A stretch of 29,192 nt of DNA, taken from NCBI GenBank assembly GCA_964580995.1, contig CAZOMV010000077.1, forward strand, positions 1 to 29,192, in the 5' to 3' direction. Origin of the DNA: JAKJEP01 sp964580995 (lineage in GTDB: Bacteria; Planctomycetota; Phycisphaerae; Sedimentisphaerales; SM23-30). This document shows positions 14,593 through 23,765 of this stretch, in pieces. Every line of letters begins with the position of its first letter. Positions within the stretch are counted from its first letter, which is position 1. The notes under the pieces were generated by a model, which saw nothing but the letters and a program-made list of their open reading frames with translations, did not search any database and was not told the origin of the DNA. The position numbers and the translations under genes were made by a program.

Positions 14593-16503
14593 AGTACGAG
14601 AAAAAATTATCTTGTTTTTGTCGTTCTGATGTATCTTTTGCTGGGAATTCCGGCGGTGGCTTTCTGTGATGAGCCTAATACCCCTGTCTATGATCCCAAT
14701 GATCCGAATAACTGGTTTCCCAGCTTGACGGATGCCAAGCTGAAGCTGTGGTTATCCGCCTATGATCTGAGACAGCAGGGTATGAAGGAAGGAGAACCTA
14801 TTCTTCAATGGGTTGACAGGACCAGTTTCGGCACTATCTTTTCCCCCCGGGAGGGCAAGATGGAAGAGCCTCATTACCGGCAGATCCCGATCAACGGGAA
14901 GCTGCGTCCGGCGGTGCATTTTGAATCGTCCGGCAATGCCCTGGATCCCGGCAATCGGGACCGGTTGTGGCAGGCCAACAACAAAGGTGCGAATAATCCG
15001 CTGAACAGCGGGCCGGGAGAAGCGCTGGCGGTGATCGCCGTCTGGGCGAACAATGATATCGGCGGCACCTTCAGTGCCACCGACCAGTCGATTATAACCT
15101 TCCGGGGCACCAATGCCGCCCCCTGGATGCTGGGGCAGGCTGCGGGCAGCCAGCAGGGCTATGGTATCTACTTTGTCAGCGCGGGAACCAAATATCCCAG
15201 CAACGGACCGGTTTGGCCGGGCGGAACCCTGGTAGTGGCTCTCATGCAGATTAGTGACACCGATATACTGAATTTCTTTCAGGATATGGACGGGGATATG
15301 ACGGTGGCTTTGGCGCCGGTCAATACCCAGAATACCCTGGTCGGTCGGCAAGGACCGGAAATCTCACCGGAGACCGAAGGGGCCGGCATCGGCTGCCATG
15401 ACCAGGATGTGTTTGGCGAAATAGAGTGTTTTACAGGCTACATCTGTGAGATTATTGTGTACGGCCGCGCTCTTTCCGCTCAGGAATGGACGGATGTACA
15501 GGCCTATTTGACCGATAAGTATTTCCGGGAACCGTTGCAGCCGAATGCGGCAGATACCAGTCTGCGGCTGTGGATGTCGGCCTATGATCTGCAGGACCAG
15601 GGAATGGAACCGGGGGATCCGGTTCTAGAGTGGGTGGATAAAAGTTCATACGGGACTGTTTTTGCACCCCGCCAAACCATCCCGTTTGCCGGCGAGGAAA
15701 TCCCTGAGTACGCGGAGGTTCTGATTAACAGCGTGGATATCCCCTGTCCGTCCATCTGGTTCGATCTGGCAGCGGACGGCAGTACCGACCGGTTGTGGCA
15801 GACCACCAACAAAGCCTCCAACAATCCGCTGGCGATTGGCAATGGCGACCCATTAACCGTGATTGCGGTCTGGGCGAATTATATTTTGCAGGGCGGTGGT
15901 TCCTCCTATAATACCATTATTGCCATGCGCGGCACAACTAGTTGCCCCTGGTATTTAGGGCAGGGAGCGGGCGGCCGTCTGAGTGACGGCATCTACTATG
16001 TGACGTATGCCGGACTGACGCAATATACCTGCGGCGGTCCGATCTGGCAGCCGGAGGTCTTCGGGGTCGGCATGATGCAGATTAGCGCCGCAAATGTGCT
16101 CAATTTCTACCAGGACTATGACGGCGATTCCCTGTTGGCTTTAGAGCAGACCAATACCAAGGATGCCTCGGTGGCCGTCCGCAACGGGCCGAGCATCGCG
16201 CCGGAAGGAGCCGGTATTGCCTGCCACGATCAAGACTGCTGCGGCGGCCAAAACGTGCCGGGCGAGGGTTTTTCCGGTTACATCAGTGAGATTTTGGTGT
16301 ATAAGAAGGTGCTCAGTGCAGCGGAGCTGGACGATATTGAGCAATATCTGGGCGATAAATACTTCTCCAGCCGAGGTTCCTATTGTACCCAGTATCCTGC
16401 GGCAGACTTCAATAAAGATTGCCACGTTGACCTGCAGGACTTTGCCCAATTTTCCCAGGGTTGGCTGGAATGCAACATTGAACCCCAGAGTATGTGCCCC
16501 TAA
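14539..16503 (+). CDS. Secreted protein with duplicated LamG-like domain and dockerin-like tail
   Basis: The open frame from TTG 14539 gives 654 residues; the true start may be the ATT at 14587. A signal peptide (YLVFVVLMYLLLGIPAVAFC) is followed by two homologous domains of about 270 residues. These begin LKLWLSAYDLRQQGM (about residue 68) and LRLWMSAYDLQDQGM (about 342), each ending GY-(C/S)EI-VY---LSA-E---- --YL-DKYF, the usual end of LamG/concanavalin-like jelly rolls. The last 35 residues, AADFNKDCHVDLQDFAQFSQ and then GWLEC, form an EF-hand-like, dockerin-type tail common in Phycisphaerae. It likely binds a glycan outside the cell. It is followed by a strong terminator and precedes the GH36 genes. 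Confidence 0.85.
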   Translation: MVFFLLCYFSFIEEKVIISTRKNYLVFVVLMYLLLGIPAVAFCDEPNTPVYDPNDPNNWFPSLTDAKLKLWLSAYDLRQQGMKEGEPILQWVDRTSFGTIFSPREGKMEEPHYRQIPINGKLRPAVHFESSGNALDPGNRDRLWQANNKGANNPLNSGPGEALAVIAVWANNDIGGTFSATDQSIITFRGTNAAPWMLGQAAGSQQGYGIYFVSAGTKYPSNGPVWPGGTLVVALMQISDTDILNFFQDMDGDMTVALAPVNTQNTLVGRQGPEISPETEGAGIGCHDQDVFGEIECFTGYICEIIVYGRALSAQEWTDVQAYLTDKYFREPLQPNAADTSLRLWMSAYDLQDQGMEPGDPVLEWVDKSSYGTVFAPRQTIPFAGEEIPEYAEVLINSVDIPCPSIWFDLAADGSTDRLWQTTNKASNNPLAIGNGDPLTVIAVWANYILQGGGSSYNTIIAMRGTTSCPWYLGQGAGGRLSDGIYYVTYAGLTQYTCGGPIWQPEVFGVGMMQISAANVLNFYQDYDGDSLLALEQTNTKDASVAVRNGPSIAPEGAGIACHDQDCCGGQNVPGEGFSGYISEILVYKKVLSAAELDDIEQYLGDKYFSSRGSYCTQYPAADFNKDCHVDLQDFAQFSQGWLECNIEPQSMCP

Positions 16504-16526
16504 TTGTATGAGTTTTTGCCTTATTA

Positions 16527-16560
16527 GGATGAGGTTGTATTATACAACCTCATCCCTTTT
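16527..16560 (+). terminator. Rho-independent terminator after the LamG gene
   Basis: A perfect 13-bp stem, GGATGAGGTTGTA (16527-16539) with TACAACCTCATCC (16543-16555), three-base loop, then CTTTT. The downstream GH36 gene starts 27 bases later, so that operon needs its own promoter or read-through. Confidence 0.9.
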
Positions 16561-16586
16561 AGCATTAGAATCCATGGGATAATGGC

Positions 16587-18911
16587 ATGAAGAACCGGGA
16601 AAAACTTTTGAGGGGAAATAAACTTCAATATTTCTTACATAGGAAGATATTTATGTTTAAAGGGTATCACGTAGGGATGTGGGGGAAAAACGGATGGATT
16701 TCTATTGGCAGATTGATTTCGTTCAGCATGATCGCTGTGGTATTCGTGGGTAATGTTGTCGGCGAGAGGAAAGATAATGTACCTTCGCCAGAAAAAGATA
16801 TAGCCATCCCGATGCGGGAAAACGCTGCGTTGGCTATGTCTCAAGCTCCCTGGCGGACCGGTTTGGAGGAGTGGCTGGAGTCGAATCTGAGTAAGCCCGG
16901 CCTGGTACCGTTTTCCTTTCTGTATGATGGCAATTCTTCCAAAGAATTTCTGGCGGGCTGGGAATTTACCCATACCAGCAAACCAATCGATAAAACCGGA
17001 ACGAAGCATTTCCTGACCTATCTGGATAAAAAGACAGGACTGGAGGTTTGCTGGGAAATGATGGTTTTCGATGAGCATCCCGCTGTGGAATGGATTGTAA
17101 AATTCAAAAACACCGAAGGCAGCGAGACGCCGATTCTGGCGGATATTCAGGCGTTGGATGCTACTTTGTTAGATGCGGGAAATGAATTCACTTTGCATCA
17201 TGCCCAAGGGGTAGGAGAAGGCATATGGGCACGAAAGGATGATTTTCGGCCTATCAGCCGGTCTTTGGCGAGTGACTCTGAAATTAAGTTAGCACCTCAA
17301 TACGGCCGATCCTCATGGGGCGATTCCCTGCCCTTTTTTAACATCGAAATGTCCAATAACCGGGGTGTCATTCTGGGTATCGGCTGGACGGGACAATGGT
17401 GTGCGAAGTTTACCAGGAAGGACAACCAGCTATATCTGCAAGCCGGTATGGAAGGGACTCACCTGAAACTCTATCCGGGAGAGGAGATTCGTACACCGAA
17501 AATCCTACTGCTGTTTTGGCAGGGTCACAGAATATACGGACAAAACTTGTTGCGCCGGATCCTTCTGGCCCATTATCATCCGCAGAAGGAGGAAAAACCG
17601 TTGACGATGCCGTTCCTGGCCAGTTCAGCGGGGTTATACAAGGAAGCTTGGAACGCTACGGAACAGAATCAGCTTGACTATGCCTTACAATTCCAGAAGC
17701 TGGGTATCGAATATCTCTGGATGGACGTTGGCTGGCATGATCCCAATACACCCACACATATCGGCCCTATTGACCGCAAGCGGTTTCCCAATGGATTTAA
17801 ACCGCTGACAGAGGCTCTGAAGAAAATGAATATGGGGCTTTTGGTTTGGTTTGCCCCTGAGTTTCAAGGGGGTAGCACCTGGATGGAACGCGCCTATCCG
17901 GACCTTTTCCTGCGAATAAAAGAGAAAGATACACCTATCACCATACTCAATTTTGGCGATAAGAACGCCTTGGCGTTGATTACCGATTATACCTCCACCA
18001 TGATTCAGAAAGAAGGCATAGGCATATATCGGTTGGATGGCCCAATGGGAGCGAACTGGCCGCAGCAGTACAAACAGCCGCTGCAATGGTGGCGGGAGGC
18101 GGACGCGCCTGATAGACAGGGTATCACCGAGATTCGCTACATTGAAGGTTTATACTGGTTTTGGGATGAACTGGTACGGCGAAATCCGGGCTTGATCATT
18201 GATCTCTGTGGGGGCGGCGCGACTCGGATCGATCTGGAGGCCATGTGTCGTTGTGTCTATCTGTGGCGCTCGGACTGGAACCATCCGGGTTTCGAGCCTG
18301 ATGCCGAGCAGTCACGAACATACGGTGCCAGTCTCTGGACGCTCTCTACCGGCACCGGCAGCGGCTACCCTGATACCTACTCATTCCGAAGCTCCGTTAG
18401 CAATGGTGTGGCCATTGCCTGGAATCCCTATCAGCCCCAGGTTCCCCAACTCTGGCCCCTTGCGTTACCTGTGAAACAAAAGGAACCTTACCAATTGAAA
18501 ACAGTTCCGCGTATTACGGTGGATGAAGTAGTGCGAGAGGGCTATATGGTTTCCGAACCTTTCCCCTGGGAAGCAGCCAGGCGACTTACGGATGAGTTCA
18601 AGCGCATAAGGCACTTGTTCTACGGAGACTTTTATCCCCTCACGCCGTATAGTGTGGCCGATGATGTCTGGATAGCGTATCAGTTTCATAAGGAAGACCT
18701 GCGTCAGGGAATGGTCCTGGCCTTCCGACGCCCCCAGTGTGTGATTCCGACGGTTGACCTGAAATTATGGGGTCTTTCCTCGGATGCCCGATACGAAGTC
18801 CACTTCGAGGACAGCGGCGTCAAACAAATTTTCACCGGTAGAGAACTCGCCCATGGAGTAGATGTCACCATAGATGAGCAACCTGGCTCACGGCTGATTA
18901 CATACTGTTAG
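16587..18911 (+). CDS. Alpha-galactosidase-like enzyme, GH36 type
   Basis: A 774-residue protein (alternative starts at 16653 and 16677; the hydrophobic export segment ISFSMIAVVFVGNVVG follows all of them, and AGGAAG before 16653 favours that start). The N-terminal beta-sandwich carries VPFSFLYDG, KEFLAGWEF and HPAVEWIVKFKN. The TIM barrel carries YLWMDVGWH, then YRLDGP with the probable nucleophile Asp484, then LCGGGATRIDLEA and WRSDWN with the probable acid/base Asp563 (numbers from 16587). This order and the CGGG-R-D motif are those of GH36 alpha-galactosidases, which remove terminal alpha-galactose from oligosaccharides. It is the first of three related genes in a row. Substrate identity is inferred from family only. 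Confidence 0.85.
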   Translation: MKNREKLLRGNKLQYFLHRKIFMFKGYHVGMWGKNGWISIGRLISFSMIAVVFVGNVVGERKDNVPSPEKDIAIPMRENAALAMSQAPWRTGLEEWLESNLSKPGLVPFSFLYDGNSSKEFLAGWEFTHTSKPIDKTGTKHFLTYLDKKTGLEVCWEMMVFDEHPAVEWIVKFKNTEGSETPILADIQALDATLLDAGNEFTLHHAQGVGEGIWARKDDFRPISRSLASDSEIKLAPQYGRSSWGDSLPFFNIEMSNNRGVILGIGWTGQWCAKFTRKDNQLYLQAGMEGTHLKLYPGEEIRTPKILLLFWQGHRIYGQNLLRRILLAHYHPQKEEKPLTMPFLASSAGLYKEAWNATEQNQLDYALQFQKLGIEYLWMDVGWHDPNTPTHIGPIDRKRFPNGFKPLTEALKKMNMGLLVWFAPEFQGGSTWMERAYPDLFLRIKEKDTPITILNFGDKNALALITDYTSTMIQKEGIGIYRLDGPMGANWPQQYKQPLQWWREADAPDRQGITEIRYIEGLYWFWDELVRRNPGLIIDLCGGGATRIDLEAMCRCVYLWRSDWNHPGFEPDAEQSRTYGASLWTLSTGTGSGYPDTYSFRSSVSNGVAIAWNPYQPQVPQLWPLALPVKQKEPYQLKTVPRITVDEVVREGYMVSEPFPWEAARRLTDEFKRIRHLFYGDFYPLTPYSVADDVWIAYQFHKEDLRQGMVLAFRRPQCVIPTVDLKLWGLSSDARYEVHFEDSGVKQIFTGRELAHGVDVTIDEQPGSRLITYC

Positions 18912-18952
18912 TTACCATAATTGCAGTGAAACAGACAAAAAAGGCGGGTCTT

Positions 18953-21046
18953 ATGAAAAAACAAGGCTTTTTATTACTCACAGTTCTTACTGTCATACCA
19001 CTATCAGTAAGTTGTGCGGCTTCGCAGGATCACACTCCCACAGCGTGCTGGCAGTTGAAAACAGATGATACTCACCTCACAGTGGCGGTGATCGATAATC
19101 GCCCTATCATCTATGAACTTAAAAACAGCAGGAATGGATGGAACTGGATAGAAAATTTCTCAGAAATGCCTTTGCCTGAAAAAGTTCAGGTAGGAAGCGC
19201 TTCATACAAACCTGATTGGAAATACAAAGATACAACTGTTGAAAAATCTGATGGAATAAAACTTACGCTGCGTTTTTTAAGTACAACTCCAATCCTGGAA
19301 CTGGAATCGGTATGGCTTGCAAAACCGGGTGTTGGACCGGTTGAAAATCTGGTATCTGTTAAAAACAATTCTGGGAGCAGCATTACTTTTGAATATGCCG
19401 ATGTTGTTCCCGCAGATAACGCCTTTACGGCTGATTCACAAGCAACACTTTGGCTTTTCAATAAAGCCAAGTACCTGGGAAAGAATTACCCCAGCGATAG
19501 ACCGGTGGTCAAAAGTATTAAAATACCTGCAAACGACACGATATCCTACAATCTCGAAAATACCGGTGGGGAAGGGTTTGAAATAGCCAATGGCAATCTG
19601 CCGTTTCAGCTACTTGACGTGGATTCTAAACATGGGCTATACATCGGATACGAGTGGAATTTTGGCCGGTTTCAAAATCGTGTCGATTCGGATCCCCTGA
19701 CCATCCATTACAGGTCGTGTTTGTGGAATACCGGATCCGTAACCAAAGAGAATGGAAAAGTATTCCATGTGCCTGCAATGTTCTTTGGCACGTATATGGG
19801 CGATATTGACGATGGCTCCAATCACATGAAACGCTGGTTCTGGAATTACAAAATTACTCCGGCCATCAAGAATAATCCGGATGAACCAGAAATTGGATAC
19901 TGCATTCCCGGGGATGAAAAGCGTTTGATGGAGTTCTATCGGCAGTATCCTATAGCCGAATGGGGCGCTGACTATGGCAAGATCGATGTTGACTGGTTGG
20001 ATGGCTCGGGCAGCAACTGGACAAAAGGAGACATTCAACGATTTGCCTACTGGCGGCCTGATCCGGAAAAATGGCCCAATGGCATGACTGCCAGCCGTAT
20101 TGTTCACAACAATAAGCAAAAGTTTTCCTTGTATCTGCCGTTTACCTTCGAACACGCCGACATCGCAACGCAGGAAGGACGCGACAAGCAAAAAAGGGAA
20201 CTGTTGAGAAGATACGACAACAGGGAATATGATTACTGGAGGAGTGATTTTACACTGGAACCTTTCTATAACTATCTGGGTCATGAAGGGCTACTGGAGA
20301 TACTTGACTATATGTATGCAAACAGGCCCGGTTTTCGTTTTGAGCATTGTTGCGGAGGTGGCTTGCTTAAGGACTTTACCAGTCTTCAACGAATTGCGGT
20401 TCTGGTAACGGAAGATACCGGCGGCTCCGATTGTTTCCGCGAATCGTTCTATTCCGGTTCCTATATGATCAATCCGGTCCAGCTTAGAGTAGATATTGCA
20501 ATGAACCTGGGTCCTCGTGGTGAAATGCCGGGGGGTCGTGATTATGGGGAAGCGTTCAACAAACCCGGGTGTGTCAACGATTCCCCGGAATGGGTGAAGT
20601 ATGTTCTGCGAACAGGTTTTATGGGAGCCAATTTTGCTACCAACTGGTGCGATTATACTCCAAACCAGATTGAAGGTGTAAAAAAACATTGGCCCCTGTA
20701 CAAAACCAAACAACGCCCGATCTTAAGAGGAGCAAAAGTAGGTGATGTTCCTGCCGATGTATACCACATACTGCCAATACCTGATGGAGTAAACTGGGAC
20801 GGAATCGAATATTTTAACACCTCTCTTAACCAAGGGTCGGTTTTTCTTTTTAAACCATCCAAAACTGCTCCCGACAGGAAAGTTATCAAATTGAAGGGGC
20901 TCGATAGGAAGGCAACTTACACACTGACATTTCAGGATAGGTGCGACCAAAATACCAAAATGACTGGGGCGGAGCTTATGGATAAAGGCATTGAAGTAAA
21001 GGGGATGAACGGCGATTTTGCAGCAGAGATCATATGGATTAATTGA
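18953..21046 (+). CDS. GH36-related secreted glycosidase
   Basis: A 697-residue protein from ATG 18953 (a GTG at 18926 also exists). The signal peptide ends PLSVSCAASQ, perhaps a weak lipobox, perhaps ordinary cleavage. The barrel shows DVDWLDGSGSNW, KFSLYLPF, YWRSDFTLEPF (Asp432 as possible nucleophile), FEHCCGGG and VTEDTGGSD (Asp488 as possible acid/base), the same order of motifs as in alpha-galactosidases of clan GH-D but with different surroundings. So it is a distant relative rather than a copy of the gene before it. The start lies 41 bases after the upstream stop, which suggests one operon. It may act on the same glycan with another linkage preference (inference). Confidence 0.7.
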   Translation: MKKQGFLLLTVLTVIPLSVSCAASQDHTPTACWQLKTDDTHLTVAVIDNRPIIYELKNSRNGWNWIENFSEMPLPEKVQVGSASYKPDWKYKDTTVEKSDGIKLTLRFLSTTPILELESVWLAKPGVGPVENLVSVKNNSGSSITFEYADVVPADNAFTADSQATLWLFNKAKYLGKNYPSDRPVVKSIKIPANDTISYNLENTGGEGFEIANGNLPFQLLDVDSKHGLYIGYEWNFGRFQNRVDSDPLTIHYRSCLWNTGSVTKENGKVFHVPAMFFGTYMGDIDDGSNHMKRWFWNYKITPAIKNNPDEPEIGYCIPGDEKRLMEFYRQYPIAEWGADYGKIDVDWLDGSGSNWTKGDIQRFAYWRPDPEKWPNGMTASRIVHNNKQKFSLYLPFTFEHADIATQEGRDKQKRELLRRYDNREYDYWRSDFTLEPFYNYLGHEGLLEILDYMYANRPGFRFEHCCGGGLLKDFTSLQRIAVLVTEDTGGSDCFRESFYSGSYMINPVQLRVDIAMNLGPRGEMPGGRDYGEAFNKPGCVNDSPEWVKYVLRTGFMGANFATNWCDYTPNQIEGVKKHWPLYKTKQRPILRGAKVGDVPADVYHILPIPDGVNWDGIEYFNTSLNQGSVFLFKPSKTAPDRKVIKLKGLDRKATYTLTFQDRCDQNTKMTGAELMDKGIEVKGMNGDFAAEIIWIN

Positions 21047-21163
21047 ATCAAGTTCAGCACTATTAATTGGTTTATTTTCGAGGACGAGCAACGATATGGA
21101 TACTTATTTATGGCCGACAAGCAAAGCCGGAGCATGTAATACGAATATAAAAAAGGTCAGTCT

Positions 21164-21808
21164 GTGGTTAGAATGGAACATGTAAACACATTAAGCCCAG
21201 CAGCAGGCGGTATCAGGTTTTTTATAATCCTTAGTGCAGCCGCTCTCTGCATCTTGGCATTCGTTTTTCAGTTAAACTGTGTGGGAGCAGAGGTACGCGA
21301 CGTCCCACAGCCTCTGAAAGATCTGGCGATGCCGACTTTAGATACGGCAACAATGGGTATGTCTCAGTCTGCCTGGTCGGCCGGCGTGAATCAGTGGCTC
21401 AAGACGAATCTTTTCAAGCCCGGATTTGCACCATTCTCATTCGTTTACGAGGGCAAATGTTTCAAGGAGTTTTTGGCTGTCTGGGAATTTACCACAACGA
21501 AGAAACAATTAGATAACGCCAGAACTCAACATGTTTTGACCTATGTGGACAAAAAAAGCGGCCTTGAGGTTCGTTGTGAAGCCATTATCTTCAATGATTA
21601 TCCCGCCGTGGAATGGGTAGTGAAATTCAAAAATACCGAGGATCGTGAAACTCCAATCATTTCTGATATTCAAGCGTTAAATACCACACTGACAGACAAG
21701 AATAACGAATACACATTGCCGAGCAGGGCCTCGATCTCGTCGTTATCCAGCGAATATCCATTAAAATGTATTGCTTTCGAAAATATTGTCGCGGTTATTC
21801 CTACTTAA
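21164..21808 (+). pseudogene. Truncated GH36 paralogue (N-terminal sandwich only)
   Basis: A 214-residue frame from GTG 21164 (AAAGG seven bases before; ATG 21173 also possible). After an export signal it follows the 16587 protein closely: MSQSAWSAGVNQWLKTNLFK, FAPFSFVYEGKCFKEFLAVW, HVLTYVDKKSGLEV, YPAVEWVVKFKNTED, ISDIQALNTTL. The match ends at NNEYTL (about nucleotide 21720); the following residues are unrelated and a stop comes soon. The whole catalytic barrel is missing. The sequence just after the break is slightly GC-richer and on the minus strand reads HFNGYSLDNDEIEALLG, so foreign DNA may have replaced the 3' end. Confidence 0.85.
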
Positions 21809-21928
21809 ATGTAATAAATGAAATATGCATTCAAAGAGATTCATACCAGACCGGTACCCCTGATTTATCAGGCTTACAACTAATAAAAAAGCCAGGAACA
21901 GTACTACACTCATAAAAATTCAAAAGGG

Positions 21929-21988
21929 TAGTCATAATGAGAAAATTTTATATAATACTTGGTAATGGCTCCCGGCGGTGTAGCCGGG
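21929..21988 (+). promoter_or_regulatory. Promoter and 5' leader hairpin of the UlaG-like gene
   Basis: TAGTCA (21929-21934), 16-base spacer, TATAAT (21951-21956). The expected transcript begins close to a 6-bp stem CCCGGC (21971-21976) / GCCGGG (21983-21988) with loop GGTGTA. An A/T-rich stretch and GAAAGG then lead to ATG 22021. No T run follows the stem, so it is not a terminator; a stabilising or regulatory 5' cap is more likely. Confidence 0.5.
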
Positions 21989-22020
21989 GGAAAAAATATT
22001 TTAATGAAAGGTAAAAGCAT

Positions 22021-22905
22021 ATGAAAAAGATCGTGTGGATTTTTATTCTTTTAATCGGGATTACCGGATACTGGTATACGAAGATTTTGGCTTATCCGGA
22101 TAACAGCGTGGGTACCACGGAGGTTATTTCGGTTAAGGAGCCGGGTAAACACCTTCAATTAACAAATGTTCGAAAGGATCAACCATCCAAAGGAAAAATT
22201 CTGATTTATTGGTTGGGGGGTGCGGGTTTTGTATTTAAGTTTGATAATGGAATGATTGTATGCGTGGATCCGTATTTGAGCGATTATGTGGAACGACTGG
22301 TAGGATTTCGTCGGTTGAGTCTTGCCCCAATTGAGCCGGAGGAACTGCAGGTGGATCTGCTGTTGTTCAGCCATGAGCATCCCGATCATCTGGACGTGGA
22401 CAGTTTTGATGGTATCATGCAGGCCAATCCAAACTGTCGAATTATTGCTGCCAAACCCTGTGTGGACTTTCTCAAAGAAAAGAAGGCCCCCTATGAAATG
22501 ATTACGGTGGGCCAAACCCTTGAGAAAAATGGAATTTCCGTTCGGGCGGTTCAGGCGGATCATGGCAAACTCAGCCCGGATGCGTTGGCGTTTGCAGTAA
22601 CCTATGGTGGCAGAAGCATTTATTTCACTGCCGATACCTCCAATAATCCCAAAGTTCTGGCTGAAGCGATTTCAATGAAGCCGGAGATTATCATTCCCTG
22701 CATTAACGGTGCCTTTGGCAATTTGAACGAGAAACAAGCGGCTGAAATCGCTGGCCAATGTAATTCAAAAATTGCGGTCCCGTGTCATTTCTGGCTCTTT
22801 ATGGAGCATGGTGGTTCGCCAGGAACGTTTGTTGAATGTCTAAAAAGGGAATCTCCCAATACCCAATGCATTTTGTTGACACCAGGCCGCGGGGAAGAAA
22901 TTTAA
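22021..22905 (+). CDS. UlaG-like metallo-beta-lactamase-fold hydrolase
   Basis: A 294-residue metallo-hydrolase with an N-terminal hydrophobic anchor or signal (residues 4-18). The metal motif SHEHPDHLD places His118, His120, Asp122 and His123; further ligands appear in QADHGK, FTADTSN and VPCHF. This order is that of the UlaG branch (L-ascorbate-6-phosphate lactonase and relatives). The exported start is unusual for UlaG itself, which is cytoplasmic, so the substrate is probably a different lactone or ester. GAAAGG nine bases upstream of ATG supports the start. It has its own promoter; downstream lies the broken Nramp gene. Confidence 0.85.
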   Translation: MKKIVWIFILLIGITGYWYTKILAYPDNSVGTTEVISVKEPGKHLQLTNVRKDQPSKGKILIYWLGGAGFVFKFDNGMIVCVDPYLSDYVERLVGFRRLSLAPIEPEELQVDLLLFSHEHPDHLDVDSFDGIMQANPNCRIIAAKPCVDFLKEKKAPYEMITVGQTLEKNGISVRAVQADHGKLSPDALAFAVTYGGRSIYFTADTSNNPKVLAEAISMKPEIIIPCINGAFGNLNEKQAAEIAGQCNSKIAVPCHFWLFMEHGGSPGTFVECLKRESPNTQCILLTPGRGEEI

Positions 22906-23037
22906 GTAGCTGGGTGGTTGTAAAGAAGCAGCCTGTTTCCCTATTGATGACATATAAACAAATACCATAATATCAGACTCATAGCTTCAGGTTCATTTAG
23001 ATTGTATTGATGAAAATTAGCGAAAGGTATAGAACCA

Positions 23038-23382
23038 ATGGAACAAAAGAGGCAATTACTAGAACCACCGGCAGCGTTGATCCGGCGGAATCCGCTGCAA
23101 TGGATTCGATTTTTTGGGCCGGGGGCCATCATCGCATCGATCACGGTCGGCAGTGGGGAGACGTTATTTGCTTCGCGCGGGGGGAGCATATTCGGATATG
23201 AGATCCTGTGGATATTTTTGTGGATTGCGCTGTTGAAGTGGGTGCTGGTGTACGGGAGCGTGCGGCACATCATATTGAGCGGCGGGCACCCTTTCGAACG
23301 ATGGACGGAGATGCGGGGTCCGCGGGGCTGGTTTCCGCTGTTTATGGTATTTACGGCGATATTATGCTGGCCGTTCTTGTAG
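23038..23382 (+). pseudogene. Nramp-type metal transporter, N-terminal fragment
   Basis: The 114-residue frame contains FFGPGAIIASITVGSGETLF and then GGSIFGYEILWIFLWIALLK, the first membrane helices of a divalent-metal transporter of the Nramp superfamily. The usual DPGN of helix 1 is GPGA here, as in Nramp-related planctomycete proteins. The family length is 400 residues or more with 11-12 helices. This one ends at WPFL followed by TAG, and that stop is supplied by the start of the 130-bp repeat (GTAGGGTGCA, 23379). So the rest was lost where that repeat was joined. Confidence 0.8.
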
Positions 23383-23508
23383 GGTGCAAAAATTAGAATT
23401 CAATAAGCACTTTAAAATCAGATAGTTATAAGCGGATCGGACGAAATTTATTGCCGGTTTTTTCTCGATTTGGTAATATCTGCGAACTATGACACAGAAA
23501 ATCTGGCT
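23379..23508 (+). repeat. 130-bp inverted repeat, copy B
   Basis: Plus-strand partner of 7202-7331, starting at the same GTAGGGTGCA and ending at ATCTGGCT. It reads into a short frame MTQKIWLTIITYLAYCIRDI that stops near the IS4-family element. Copy A reads MKQKFWLPSAMPAGLMAFTN at the same place, so both may hold the promoter-to-signal-peptide part of one gene family or the end of one mobile element. Confidence 0.85.
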
Positions 23509-23722
23509 CACCATCATTACCTATCTGGCATATTGCATTAGGGATATATACTTCACTCAACCACCTACTATGGGTGGTGGGTTAAACAGTGGTCTCTGAC
23601 ACCAATGGCACTGTTATGTTTTTTCGCTGTTTGCGCGCAACACAGCCTGCCGCACGACTATTTTTGGTAATTTTAATCGAACGTTAATCATTTTGACCCT
23701 CTCTGGTCGAAATTATATGTAC

Positions 23723-23759
23723 CCTCTCTGGCTGGGTAGCCATTTTTTAGCCAGAGAGG
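23723..23759 (+). promoter_or_regulatory. Hairpin hiding the transposase ribosome site
   Basis: CCTCTCTGGCT (23723-23733) pairs perfectly over 11 bp with AGCCAGAGAGG (23749-23759), whose GAGAGG is the ribosome site for ATG 23766. A competing small hairpin GGCT (23730-23733) / AGCC (23738-23741) would free it. ACCCTCTCTGG also occurs 25 bases earlier (23696-23706). Confidence 0.7.
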
Positions 23760-23765
23760 TTTACG

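Noticed and set aside
21095..21184. Small ORF MDTYLWPTSKAGACNTN... before the truncated GH36 gene.
   Set aside because: Only about 29 codons, with a distant GAGG and no known relatives; could be chance.
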